From NCBI GenBank assembly GCA_963691755.1, contig OY829366.1, positions 3,162,001 to 3,226,000 on the forward strand: DNA of 64,000 nt. The letters run 5' to 3'. Of this stretch, positions 42,383-50,696 are shown piece after piece. The stretch comes from Dinoroseobacter sp013215265. Lineage in GTDB: Bacteria > Pseudomonadota > Alphaproteobacteria > Rhodobacterales > Rhodobacteraceae. Every line of letters begins with the position of its first letter. Position 1 is the first letter of the stretch. Below the pieces are notes generated by a model that made no database searches, was not told where the DNA came from, and worked only from the letters and a program-made list of their open reading frames with translations. A program made the position numbers and the translations under genes.

Positions 42383-42670
42383 ATGTCGCGCCGCTGTGAA
42401 CTGACTGGCAAGGGTGTAATGACTGGCAATAATGTCAGCCACGCAAACAACAAGACCAGGCGTCGGTTTCTGCCGAACCTCAATGATGTGACACTGATGT
42501 CCGAGACCCTGGGTCGTGGCTTCAAACTGCGCATCTCTGCGGCAGCCCTACGCACCGTGGATCACCGCGGTGGTCTGGACGCATTCCTTGCCAAAGCCAA
42601 GGACGTCGAGCTGTCCGACAAGGCCTTGAAGATCAAGAAAGACATCGCGAAGGCCCAAGCCGCCGCGTAA
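42383..42670 (+). CDS. rpmB: 50S ribosomal protein L28
   Basis: The 95-residue protein has the L28 signature MSRRCELTGKGVMTGNNVSH and NNKTRRRFLPNL, with the alphaproteobacterial C-terminal extension KAKDVELSDKALKIKKDIAK. AGGAG lies 7 bp upstream of ATG 42383. It is single-copy and monocistronic, followed by a strong terminator. Confidence 0.97.
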   Translation: MSRRCELTGKGVMTGNNVSHANNKTRRRFLPNLNDVTLMSETLGRGFKLRISAAALRTVDHRGGLDAFLAKAKDVELSDKALKIKKDIAKAQAAA

Positions 42671-42696
42671 CAGCCTGATCTTTCTGAAAAATTACG

Positions 42697-42726
42697 AAAC
42701 GCCCTGCGGCACGCGTGGGGCGTTTT
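42697..42726 (+). terminator. Rho-independent terminator of rpmB
   Basis: AAACGCCC (42697-42704) pairs with GGGCGTTT (42718-42725), with a T-run at 42722-42725. It lies 27 bp after the rpmB stop and is the clearest terminator on the plus strand in this part of the window. Confidence 0.8.
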
Positions 42727-42788
42727 CGATTCTGGTGGCGCGTGTATGTCGCAGCGCGCTTAAGCACGGGGTCGCGTATTTACTGCCC

Positions 42789-43145
42789 ATGCTCGGTTCG
42801 GGGATCTCTCGGCGTTTGGTCGCCTCACTGCTGGTGATAAGCTTGCTCGTCACAAGTGGAACGATGGCCGTTGCGCGTCACACCGCTGATATCGGCACGC
42901 TTCTGGTGATTTGCTCAGGGCATGGCTACGCGACAGTTCTCGTCGACAACACTGGGTCACCCGTTGAGCGCCAGGTGGCTTGCCCGGACTGTGTTTTGTC
43001 TTTCCCGGACTTTGCCCATCAGCCAGCGATTCTCTCCACTATCGCGCGATACATTCTGACGCTTGAGATCACGGTGTACGCCCAGTCTGTGGTGTCGACG
43101 CGGTATTCCAGTCTTTCGGCCCGAGGTCCTCCGGCACAGGTGTGA
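42789..43145 (+). CDS. Small DUF2946-like exported protein, copper-linked
   Basis: The roughly 118-residue protein has one N-terminal hydrophobic segment (RRLVASLLVISLLVTSGTM), then LLVICSGHGYATVLVDNTGSP and a cysteine pair in ACPDC. That pattern fits DUF2946-like proteins near copper-handling genes. ATG 42789 is used; GTG 42735 is an alternative. Its end overlaps an upstream in-frame start of the copper chaperone gene, and the true chaperone start lies 38 bp on. Function is inferred from the neighbour. Confidence 0.65.
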   Translation: MLGSGISRRLVASLLVISLLVTSGTMAVARHTADIGTLLVICSGHGYATVLVDNTGSPVERQVACPDCVLSFPDFAHQPAILSTIARYILTLEITVYAQSVVSTRYSSLSARGPPAQV

Positions 43146-43183
43146 AATTTCCATCATACCTTTTGATCACCTGGAGACCTTAT

Positions 43184-43759
43184 ATGCGTATCTTCGCACC
43201 CTTTATTGGCGGCGTCCTTGTCGCGACCTTTACTTTAATCTCACCTTCTTTTTCCGCAGGCGTCGAAACCGACGCGCTGCACCACGGAACGCAGCTGCAC
43301 ATGCTGCAAAACGCATCCGGCATGGACCATTCTTCCCATGCGATGACGGATGGCCCGATGATGGTGATGGATGCCTATGCACGCAGCTCGCGCCCGAATG
43401 CACCGACAGGTGCGGCCTTCATGATGATCAAGAATGCTTCAGACGCTGCGGACCGGCTGGTGGATGTGCGCTCTGACATCGCGGCGCGGGTTGAACTTCA
43501 TACCCATGAAGACGACGGAAATGGCGTGATGCGCATGATGCATGTGGAAGACGGTTTCGAGATTGGCGCTGGCGCAACGCTGATGCTGGAGCGGGGCGGC
43601 AAGCACGTCATGTTCATGGGCCTGAACGAGAGCCTCGTGCAGGATGCGATGGTGTCTGTAACCCTGATCTTTGAGATCGCGGGCGAGGTCGATGTCATGA
43701 TCCCTGTCGATCTGGAACGCCAGGCGTCCGGCGGGCATGGCACCCATTCAGATCACTAA
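43184..43759 (+). CDS. Periplasmic copper chaperone PCu(A)C
   Basis: The 191-residue protein has a signal peptide (FIGGVLVATFTLISPSFSA) and the exact PCu(A)C copper motif H108-X10-M119-X21-H141-X-M143. A His/Met-rich stretch follows the signal (LHHGTQLHML, GMDHSSHAM), and the C-terminus GGHGTHSDH adds more possible copper ligands. It would carry Cu(I) to cytochrome oxidase. CTGGAG lies upstream of ATG 43184. It follows the DUF2946-like gene and ends 3 bp past the start of overlap with the convergent DMT gene. Confidence 0.92.
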   Translation: MRIFAPFIGGVLVATFTLISPSFSAGVETDALHHGTQLHMLQNASGMDHSSHAMTDGPMMVMDAYARSSRPNAPTGAAFMMIKNASDAADRLVDVRSDIAARVELHTHEDDGNGVMRMMHVEDGFEIGAGATLMLERGGKHVMFMGLNESLVQDAMVSVTLIFEIAGEVDVMIPVDLERQASGGHGTHSDH

Positions 43760-44202
43760 CGCCAGATCACCAAGGCGGCCCCTGTCCCGATCAGGGCAAC
43801 ACCCGCAACCGCCTGCCATGTGATTGCGCGGGTCTCCACGCCGAAGGCGCCAGTCTGGTCAAAAATCAGGCTGGCTGCCAATTGACCGGCGATCACCGCA
43901 ACAATGTAGCCAGCAGCACCCAGCCGCGGGACCGCAGCAATGGACAACAGTACAACGCAGATTCCGAGAACGCCGCCAACCCAAACCCAAAGAGGCAAGT
44001 CTTTGATCTGTCCCAGTGTCGGGAATGGGGTGCGGCTGACCAGATGCAATCCGACCAGCACGAATGTCGCGGTGCTGAAGGCCAGCAATGTGGTACTTAG
44101 CGGATGACCTAGCCCTTCGGTCATCCGCAAGTAAATCGGGCCCTGAGCGGCAATGATGATGCCGGCAAGCAGAGACAGAAAGACGGGATAAAGGGCAGTC
44201 AT
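43756..44202 (-). CDS. DMT superfamily transporter, YdcZ (DUF606) type
   Basis: The 148-residue protein has about five membrane segments and the half-sized DMT layout of YdcZ: FLSLLAGIIIAAQGPIYLRM, LWVWVGGVLGICVVLLSIAAV and VAVIAGQLAASLIFDQTGAFG. It overlaps the GNAT gene upstream by ATGA and the copper chaperone stop by 4 bp on the other strand. It is third in an XRE-GNAT-DMT operon and may export a compound sensed by the cupin regulator. Confidence 0.9.
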   Translation of the reverse strand: MTALYPVFLSLLAGIIIAAQGPIYLRMTEGLGHPLSTTLLAFSTATFVLVGLHLVSRTPFPTLGQIKDLPLWVWVGGVLGICVVLLSIAAVPRLGAAGYIVAVIAGQLAASLIFDQTGAFGVETRAITWQAVAGVALIGTGAALVIWR

Positions 44203-44720
44203 GTCAGCCTCTTGTAGAAATATGTGGTGGGCTGAAGCGAGCCGTTACTGGGATGGAGAAAGAAATCCGGAATACGCCCTGCGGCTCTGTATCCGAGGCT
44301 GCGATAAAGCTTTTCTGCGGGGCTGCCGCTCCAGGTGTCGAGTGTAAGCAGCCAACGCCCCCGAGCTTTTGCCTCTGCCTCCACCGCTTCCATCAAGGCT
44401 TTGGCGAGCCCTGCACGCCGGGCATTGGGATGCACCAGAAGCTTGGCAACATCCGCACGATGCGGCTGGTTGGGCTGCTGCGCCAGATCAAGGCTGACCG
44501 TCCCCTTCAACATGCCGAACTGATGCGCCGCAAATAAGAGGCGGTGCCCGGTGGCAATCGATGGAAGAGCATCCTCGGTCCAGTAGGCCCGAGCCTCTTC
44601 CGGGCTGAAAGGCGCGCAGAAATTGACGCTGCCTCCTGCCAGAACGGTGGCATGAAGGATATCTGAAAGCACAGGCGTCGCCGCAATGGCTTCGGCGTGA
44701 GAGAGGATGCGGATGCTCAT
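44199..44720 (-). CDS. GNAT family N-acetyltransferase
   Basis: The 173-residue protein has the GNAT core VAKLLVHPNARRAGLAKALMEAVEAEA with the acetyl-CoA loop, and LLTLDTWSGSPAEKLYRSLGY. It overlaps the DMT transporter by ATGA and follows the XRE regulator by 7 bp. In such operons the enzyme and transporter often detoxify and export one compound; that is inference. Confidence 0.9.
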   Translation of the reverse strand: MSIRILSHAEAIAATPVLSDILHATVLAGGSVNFCAPFSPEEARAYWTEDALPSIATGHRLLFAAHQFGMLKGTVSLDLAQQPNQPHRADVAKLLVHPNARRAGLAKALMEAVEAEAKARGRWLLTLDTWSGSPAEKLYRSLGYRAAGRIPDFFLHPSNGSLQPTTYFYKRLT

Positions 44721-44727
44721 AAAGACC

Positions 44728-45282
44728 TTAGACGAGAATTAGGAAGTAACGGGCGGCCATGTCTGGCCCAGTTTGAAACTGGGACGGACTAAAGAGGCGG
44801 TAGCGAAGGGTATCGCCCGCCTCCAGCAAGTATACCGTCGTGTCGATTGTGATCTGAAGACGACCCGTTTGCAGCAATACGTGGTGCTGCTGTCCGGAAA
44901 TCGTCGGGGCATGATAGGAAACGGTTTGCCCGGCAGGAAGGTGGCCCTCAATGACTTCGCCGGTCAGGTTCTCGGCAGGCGGAGACACCCCACGACGGAC
45001 AAATCCTGTTTCTGGATCCGTCCATTCCTTCTGGTCATTGGCCCGGACCATAGGGGCAGGCGCACTTTCGACCTGGGCAAGCAGGTGGGAGACCGGCACG
45101 GAATGAGCCGCGGCAAGCTTTCCGAGATGCGCCGCGGTTGGACTAGTGTCCCCGTTTTCAATTCTGGACAGCGTTGCCCGGCTGATCCCGCTAAGGTGTG
45201 CAAGCGCATCAAGGCTTAACGCGCGGGACTGGCGTATGGTCTTCAGATGGGAGGCGAGCTTGGCATCAAGAGAGGCGATCAT
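44728..45282 (-). CDS. XRE family regulator with C-terminal cupin domain
   Basis: The 184-residue protein has an N-terminal XRE helix-turn-helix (about 10-65: LSLDALAHLSGISRATLSRIENGDTSP) and a C-terminal cupin (about 105-180: HAPTISGQQHHVLLQTGRLQI). ATG 45282 sits at the predicted transcription start with no ribosome-binding site, suggesting a leaderless mRNA. An inverted repeat spans the promoter and start, fitting autoregulation. It heads the XRE-GNAT-DMT operon. Confidence 0.9.
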   Translation of the reverse strand: MIASLDAKLASHLKTIRQSRALSLDALAHLSGISRATLSRIENGDTSPTAAHLGKLAAAHSVPVSHLLAQVESAPAPMVRANDQKEWTDPETGFVRRGVSPPAENLTGEVIEGHLPAGQTVSYHAPTISGQQHHVLLQTGRLQITIDTTVYLLEAGDTLRYRLFSPSQFQTGPDMAARYFLILV

Positions 45283-45317
45283 ATTTAAGATATTGTCTCA
45301 AATATGATCGAGGTCAA
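45277..45317 (-). promoter_or_regulatory. Leaderless promoter and operator of the XRE-cupin gene
   Basis: On the minus strand, TTGACC (45312-45317) and AATATC (45289-45294) are separated by 17 bp, and the start codon ATG lies 6 bases after the -10 box. A perfect inverted repeat, GATCATATTT (45277-45286) and AAATATGATC (45300-45309), covers the spacer and the start codon. Binding there would block both transcription and initiation. Confidence 0.75.
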
Positions 45318-45367
45318 GTTGGTACTTTCTGTACTTTGCGAATCCAACCGAAGACGGACAGTCCGGA

Positions 45368-46132
45368 TCAGACTTTTATGGCATGAACGCCCTCGGCAAC
45401 CGATTTGGCGCCTTGAAGCATCCAACTGTGCTCTGATGCGACGAAAAACATTGTGAACCCAAAGCGTTCAAACCACTCGGCAGATTTTGCGACATTGGGC
45501 GTGAAGGTCATGTAGGTTTTGCCATGGGCCTTTGCAGCCATACCAACCCTTTCGATGGCCCGCATGAGATCTTCACTGGTCTGATGATCGTGACCGTAAG
45601 CAACCGACAGATCCGCCGGGCCAAGGAAGATGCCATCAATCCCTTTAGTGGCTGCAATCGCATCTGCATTGTCCACCCCTTCGATATCCTCGATCTGGGC
45701 AATAACAATGGTCTCCGTTTTTGACTGCTCAAGAAGCTCGGGCATACTGCGCGTGGTGTAGCCTGCCCAGCGCGTGGACCCGGCGTACCCCCGCCCCCCC
45801 GGGCCGAAACGGCTGGCTTTCGCAATTGCGGCAGCCGCGTCCCCATCCATGACGTGCGGTACGACAATGCCGACAGCGCCGGCATCCAACACCTGAAGAA
45901 TATCCTGAGGCAAGGCGCTGGGCACCCGAACCAGCACGGGGAAATCCAGCGCGCGCGCGACAGCAAGGCAGGCATCAAGGCGCGCTCGGTCGAAAGGGGC
46001 GTGTTCTGCATCAAGGCATACGAAGTCGAGGCCAGACTTGGCCATAACCTCGATAATGTCGATGCTGGCGGTCTTCAGAAATGTGCCTGCAAGCATCTCA
46101 CCTGCGGCCATACGGCTGCGTAAATCGGCCAT
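45368..46132 (-). CDS. HpcH/HpaI family aldolase
   Basis: The 254-residue class II pyruvate aldolase has VCLDAEHAPFDRARL, AGAVGIVVPHVMDG, RFGPGGRGYAGSTRWAGY, QIEDIEGVDNADAI and GIFLGPADLSVAYG, the family's metal and pyruvate sites. Members cleave 2-keto-3-deoxy or 4-hydroxy-2-oxo acids. ATG 46132 with GGAGGG upstream is chosen; an upstream extension is antisense to the exonuclease gene. The substrate is unknown. Confidence 0.9.
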   Translation of the reverse strand: MADLRSRMAAGEMLAGTFLKTASIDIIEVMAKSGLDFVCLDAEHAPFDRARLDACLAVARALDFPVLVRVPSALPQDILQVLDAGAVGIVVPHVMDGDAAAAIAKASRFGPGGRGYAGSTRWAGYTTRSMPELLEQSKTETIVIAQIEDIEGVDNADAIAATKGIDGIFLGPADLSVAYGHDHQTSEDLMRAIERVGMAAKAHGKTYMTFTPNVAKSAEWFERFGFTMFFVASEHSWMLQGAKSVAEGVHAIKV

Positions 46133-46246
46133 TTGGCCCTCCGAGTGTTTCTGTTCCCGAAGACGTGACCACAGGCTGCGTATTGATGCAATGACTTCAC
46201 GATGGGAATGGTGGACAGCGCGATGCCGACAGCTAAGCTGGGTTCC

Positions 46247-47254
46247 ATGGACGGCGTCTTGCGCTACACAAATCGCGGCATCTATTGCCCTGCTGGGGAT
46301 TTTTTCATCGACCCGTGGCGTCCCGTTGAGCGGGCTCTGATTACGCATGCCCATGCAGATCACGCGCGCGCAGGCATGGGGCATTACCTTGCCACTGAAG
46401 GGACGGCGCCGGTGATGCGGCACAGGCTCGGTGAGATTGACCTTGAAACAATCCATTATGGTGAACGCAGGGTCATCAATGACGTCACCATATCGTTTCA
46501 CCCTGCCGGGCATGTGCCGGGCTCTGCGCAGATTAGGGTTGAGCATCGCGGAGAAGTTTGGGTTGTCTCGGGGGACTACAAGGTCGAGGCCGACGGATTG
46601 AGCGAGGCTTTCGAGCCTGTGCCCTGTCATACTTTTATTTCGGAATGCACCTTTGGCCTGCCGGTGTTTCGCTGGGCGTCACAAGACAAGGTTGCCACTG
46701 AGATCAACGACTGGTGGACCGCCAACCGCGCGGAAGGGCGCGTCTCGATGTTGGGAGCCTATGCGCTTGGTAAGGCCCAACGTCTACTGTGCATGCTAGA
46801 AGCCGGAAACGCGCCCATCCTAACGCACGGAGCAGTGGAGGCCACAAATGACGTTCTGCGCAACACCGGAATAGACTTGCCAGACACGATACCTGTTACG
46901 CCTGAAACCGACCTCAAGGCCTACCCCGGAGCCCTTGTGATTGCCCCTCCCAGTGCGCTTGGATCGGCCTGGGCGAAGCGGTTCGGACCTGTGTCTAACG
47001 GCTTTGCAAGTGGTTGGATGCGCTTGCGCGGCGTGCGCCGGAGACGCGCGATGGATCGGGGCTTTGTGGTTTCAGACCATGCAGATTGGGACGGGCTGAA
47101 CCGCGCGATCAAGGCAACCGGTGCCGAGCGTGTCTATGTGACCCACGGATACACGTCAGTATTCCGCCGCTGGCTGGAAAGCCAAGGGTATGATGCGGGG
47201 ATCGTTGAGACCGAATTTTCCGGAGACGCCACGGAGGAGACAGAAGAGGTATGA
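46247..47254 (+). CDS. Ligase-associated DNA exonuclease (metallo-beta-lactamase fold)
   Basis: The 335-residue protein has the nuclease metal motif ITHAHADHARAG (HxHxDH), FHPAGHVPGSAQI, VVSGDYKVEADG, GAYALGKAQRLL and VVSDHADWDGL. It matches the SNM1-like exonuclease encoded beside ATP-dependent DNA ligases in many Proteobacteria. ATG 46247 gives a normal N-terminus; ATG 46223 is possible. An esterase gene separates it from the ligase here. Confidence 0.9.
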   Translation: MDGVLRYTNRGIYCPAGDFFIDPWRPVERALITHAHADHARAGMGHYLATEGTAPVMRHRLGEIDLETIHYGERRVINDVTISFHPAGHVPGSAQIRVEHRGEVWVVSGDYKVEADGLSEAFEPVPCHTFISECTFGLPVFRWASQDKVATEINDWWTANRAEGRVSMLGAYALGKAQRLLCMLEAGNAPILTHGAVEATNDVLRNTGIDLPDTIPVTPETDLKAYPGALVIAPPSALGSAWAKRFGPVSNGFASGWMRLRGVRRRRAMDRGFVVSDHADWDGLNRAIKATGAERVYVTHGYTSVFRRWLESQGYDAGIVETEFSGDATEETEEV

Positions 47255-47258
47255 AGTT

Positions 47259-48161
47259 TTGGGTTTGACAGAGGGGCAAGGCTTGGAGTGGGCTGATCGC
47301 TTCGCATTGTGGAATGCGCGCTATGTGCAAAAGCCAGTGTTGGCTATGGGACTGCCAACGCCGCTTTTGCGCGCGCTCTTTGCCTGTTCGATCCGCCTGA
47401 CCAATTGGGTGCCGCGCGAAGTGCAGGTAACGAAGGTTGAGCTGGCAGGTGTCCCAACACGAAAGATCGTCCCCGCGGGCGCGGGTGCCGCGCAGCTTTT
47501 GTTGCTGCATGGGGGTGGTTTCGTAATCGGAGGACCGGGGGCGTACCTGCCCATGGCAGCCAAGTTGGCGCTGGCCTCGGGCGCAACTGTCTGGCTACCG
47601 GATTACCGCCTGGCGCCCGAACACCCCTATCCTGCAGCACCAGAGGATGTGTTTGCGTGCTACCGCGCGCTTACGGCAGAAGGGCCTGTGGCAGTTGGTG
47701 GGGACAGCGCTGGGGGCTGTCTCTCCCTGGGGCTTCTGCATCAGTTTGCAGCCGAAGGCATACAAGCACCCGCAGCGCTAGCACTGATGTCACCTGCGAC
47801 GGATCTGCGCCCCAAGGCGCAGAAGGCGCTGCACGATGGACCTTCTGATGCCATCCTTGCCAAGCGTTGGGCGCGCCAATCAGTGATCGACTATATTGGT
47901 GATGCTGATCCGAGCGACCCGGTACTTTCTCCCATAGCAGCGCCGTTCGCATCAGGCCCTCCCACGATGGTGCAATTGGCTGAAGGCGAGGCGCTAGAAC
48001 CGCAAATCCAAGCGGGAATTGAAGCGTTGAAAGCAGCTGGTGCCAAGATTGACGTGCGCAGATATCACGGGACGTTTCACGCCTTTCAGATCGTCAAAAG
48101 TCCGTTATCTGAACGCGCAATTACAGAAATGGGCGGCTTTTTGAAAGCCACCCTCGAATGA
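47259..48161 (+). CDS. HSL-family alpha/beta hydrolase (esterase)
   Basis: The roughly 300-residue esterase has the oxyanion HGGGFVIGG, the nucleophile GGDSAGG, an Asp region in SDPVLSPIAAP, and the histidine in HGTFHAF, the hormone-sensitive-lipase pattern. The start is uncertain: TTG 47259, 9 bp after AGAAGAGG, is used, since ATG 47190 would run 65 bp into the exonuclease gene. Its stop overlaps the ligase start as ATGA. It is therefore built into the repair operon, which is not its usual place. Confidence 0.87.
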   Translation: MGLTEGQGLEWADRFALWNARYVQKPVLAMGLPTPLLRALFACSIRLTNWVPREVQVTKVELAGVPTRKIVPAGAGAAQLLLLHGGGFVIGGPGAYLPMAAKLALASGATVWLPDYRLAPEHPYPAAPEDVFACYRALTAEGPVAVGGDSAGGCLSLGLLHQFAAEGIQAPAALALMSPATDLRPKAQKALHDGPSDAILAKRWARQSVIDYIGDADPSDPVLSPIAAPFASGPPTMVQLAEGEALEPQIQAGIEALKAAGAKIDVRRYHGTFHAFQIVKSPLSERAITEMGGFLKATLE

Positions 48162-49744
48162 GGGATTTCGCGGCGCTTTTCACTGCGCTCGATCAGAGCA
48201 CACGGACAAGCGTCAAAGTTTCAGCGCTGGCAGAATATTTTGAAACCGCCAGCGAGCCCGACCGTCTCTGGACGATCGCGATCCTTTCGGGGCGACGGCC
48301 TAAACGGACGGTGACCACAACCTTGCTGCGGGCCTGGGCGGCAGAAAAAGCTGGCATTCCATTATGGCTCTTTGAAGAGGCTTATCCCGTTGTCGGCGAT
48401 CTTGCAGAGACGATCGCACTGGTTCTGCCAGAGGGAGACAAAAGCTCTAACAGGGGCCTTTCGGAATGGATTGATATCATCCGGAGCTTGAGCGCGGTTG
48501 AGGAAGGCGACCGGAAGCGCGCGATCTTTGAGGCATGGGACAGTCTGGGTCAGACAGAAAGGCTGGTTTTCAACAAGCTGATCACAGGAGGCTTTCGCGT
48601 CGGCGTCAGCCAGAAACTGATGACGCGCGCGCTGTCTCAGGCCACGGGCGTGGACGAGGCCGAACTGGCGCACCGCCTGATGGGCGATTGGTCGCCTGAC
48701 ACGGTCACGTTCGAAAATCTTGTTCTGACCCGCGACCCCGAAGCAGATCTGTCAAAGCCCTATCCGTTCTATCTGGCCTATGCGCTTGAGGAGGACCCAG
48801 GCGCGCTCGGCGCTTTGAAGGACTGGCAGGCAGAATGGAAATGGGACGGTATTCGAGGACAGGTCATTCTGCGCGGCGGGCAATATTTCGTCTGGTCCCG
48901 CGGCGAAGAACTGATGACAGATCGCTTCCCGGAACTGTCTGTTTTGAAGGATTTCTTGCCCGAAGGGGTCGTGCTGGATGGAGAGCTGCTTGCCTGGGAT
49001 CACGAAGCAGAGGCCCCCCTGCCCTTCAACGATCTGCAAAAGCGTATCGGTCGCAAGACGGTGCCCAAAAAGCTGCTGCAGGAGGCACCGGTCGTTCTGC
49101 TGGCGTATGATCTGTTGGAAAAGGATGGCAATGACCTGCGCGGACAGCCGATGGCAGAGCGGCGCGCGGCGTTGGAAACCTTGGCGAAATCGGTACCGGA
49201 GCATGTACCCCTGAAGGTCGCTCCTATTCTTCAAGCCGGGGATTGGCATGGTCTGTCCGTACTGCGCGAAGCGTCTCGCGAAGCCAGGGCGGAGGGGCTG
49301 ATGCTGAAACGCCTGAGCTCGCCCTATCTGTCGGGGCGCAAGAAGGGCGATTGGTGGAAATGGAAAGTCGATCCCCTGACCTTTGATGCGGTGATGATCT
49401 ACGCCCAAGCCGGACATGGGCGACGCGCAACACTGTTTACCGATTACACCTTTGCGGTCTGGCATGACGAGACGCTGGTGCCGGTAACCAAGGCTTATTC
49501 GGGCCTGACTGATGCGGAGTTCAAAGAGATCACCTCGTGGGTGAAGAAAAACACGATTGATCGGTTCGGACCGGTGCGGTCGGTCCCAGGCGAGCTGGTT
49601 TTCGAGATCGCGTTTGAGGGTATCGCAGAAAGCCCCCGGCACAAATCCGGGGTCGCCCTGCGCTTTCCCCGCATGGTGCGCTGGCGGCGAGACAAACCCG
49701 CCGCCGAGGCAGACACCTTAGAGGGGTTACGGGCGCTTTTGTAA
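48158..49744 (+). CDS. ATP-dependent DNA ligase
   Basis: The 528-residue ligase has an N-terminal domain (about 1-200), the adenylation motif EWKWDG with K228, motif III SRGEELMT, motif IV DGELLAW, and motif V GLMLKRL with WWKWK. The OB-fold C-terminal part ends with FEIAFEGIAESPRHKSG. It seals DNA nicks with ATP in a repair pathway. It is coupled to the esterase by ATGA and lies one gene after the ligase-associated exonuclease. The usual partner helicase is not within the window. Confidence 0.94.
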   Translation: MRDFAALFTALDQSTRTSVKVSALAEYFETASEPDRLWTIAILSGRRPKRTVTTTLLRAWAAEKAGIPLWLFEEAYPVVGDLAETIALVLPEGDKSSNRGLSEWIDIIRSLSAVEEGDRKRAIFEAWDSLGQTERLVFNKLITGGFRVGVSQKLMTRALSQATGVDEAELAHRLMGDWSPDTVTFENLVLTRDPEADLSKPYPFYLAYALEEDPGALGALKDWQAEWKWDGIRGQVILRGGQYFVWSRGEELMTDRFPELSVLKDFLPEGVVLDGELLAWDHEAEAPLPFNDLQKRIGRKTVPKKLLQEAPVVLLAYDLLEKDGNDLRGQPMAERRAALETLAKSVPEHVPLKVAPILQAGDWHGLSVLREASREARAEGLMLKRLSSPYLSGRKKGDWWKWKVDPLTFDAVMIYAQAGHGRRATLFTDYTFAVWHDETLVPVTKAYSGLTDAEFKEITSWVKKNTIDRFGPVRSVPGELVFEIAFEGIAESPRHKSGVALRFPRMVRWRRDKPAAEADTLEGLRALL

Positions 49745-49901
49745 CGAACAACGCAGATGAGTAAGCCCAAATTGAGCATTTAGAAGTCCACTTTTGAGCC
49801 TGTGTCAGAGGGGGTTGCGAACTTTCCAAAACCTCGCACACTTCACAAGCGCATTTCCCAGCAAACGAGGGGGGCCGATATTTGTTATTGAGAGGTCAGA
49901 C

Positions 49902-50657
49902 GTGAGACTAATTTTGGTAACGGGTGCGTCGAGCGGCGTGGGCGCGGCAACGGCAAAAGAGTTTGCGAAGACCGGCGCAAAAGTCATCCTTGTTGCGCGC
50001 TCTGCAGATCAGCTGACGTCCCTTGGAAACGAGATCGGTGACCTGGCCGTTGCGGAACCTTGTGATGCGTCAGATCCAAAAGCGGTAGATGTGATGGCCG
50101 AGCGGGTGATGCGTGAACACGGTGTGCCCGATATTATTGTGCATTGTGCCGGTGCCGGGCAATGGAAGACCGTGTTGGACGCAGAACCAACCGAAGTGGT
50201 CACTATGATGCAGGCTCCATATTTTGCGGCGTCATTTGTCACGCGTGCCTTTCTACAGGGCATGCTGGACCGCAGGAGCGGGGTCATAATCAGTGTGAAC
50301 TCGCCAGCGTATTTGGTGCCATGGCGTTCAAGCGTCGGATATGCCGCGGCGCGTGCTGCTTTACAGGGATTTCACGAAGCGCTTGCACAGGATTTGGTGG
50401 GCACAGGCGTGCGAAGTTGTCATGCAATCTTTGGCAAAATCGATTCGCCGTATTTCGACAACAACCCTGGCGTTTTGGACAAGATGCCGTTGCTTGCAAA
50501 AACTGTTCCGACGCTGACCCCGAAAGACTGCGCCCTACAATTGGTGAGATTGGCTGAACACCCAAAACACCGCATTATTTTTCCAAGAACCCTGAGAATT
50601 CATGCGGAATTCGGGCGACTTTTCCCGGGGATCACGAGAAGTCTGGCAAGACTTTAG
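49902..50657 (+). CDS. Short-chain dehydrogenase/reductase with YxxxR active site
   Basis: The 251-residue SDR has the nucleotide loop ILVTGASSGVGAATA, VHCAGAGQ in place of NAG, the serine in SVNSPAYLV, and YAAAR where YxxxK is usual. The lysine normally lowers the tyrosine pKa and binds the nicotinamide ribose, so a different activity or weak catalysis is possible. GTG 49902 with GAGAGG 6 bp upstream is the likely start. Neighbours do not indicate a substrate. Confidence 0.85.
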   Translation: MRLILVTGASSGVGAATAKEFAKTGAKVILVARSADQLTSLGNEIGDLAVAEPCDASDPKAVDVMAERVMREHGVPDIIVHCAGAGQWKTVLDAEPTEVVTMMQAPYFAASFVTRAFLQGMLDRRSGVIISVNSPAYLVPWRSSVGYAAARAALQGFHEALAQDLVGTGVRSCHAIFGKIDSPYFDNNPGVLDKMPLLAKTVPTLTPKDCALQLVRLAEHPKHRIIFPRTLRIHAEFGRLFPGITRSLARL

Positions 50658-50696
50658 GCTGGGCTGGGTTTTGGCACGTTACGTCCCTGTCTTCCG

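Noticed and set aside
46133..46630. N-terminal extension of the HpaI aldolase frame
   Set aside because: It is antisense to the exonuclease gene, and ATG 46132 has a good ribosome-binding site and the family N-terminus.
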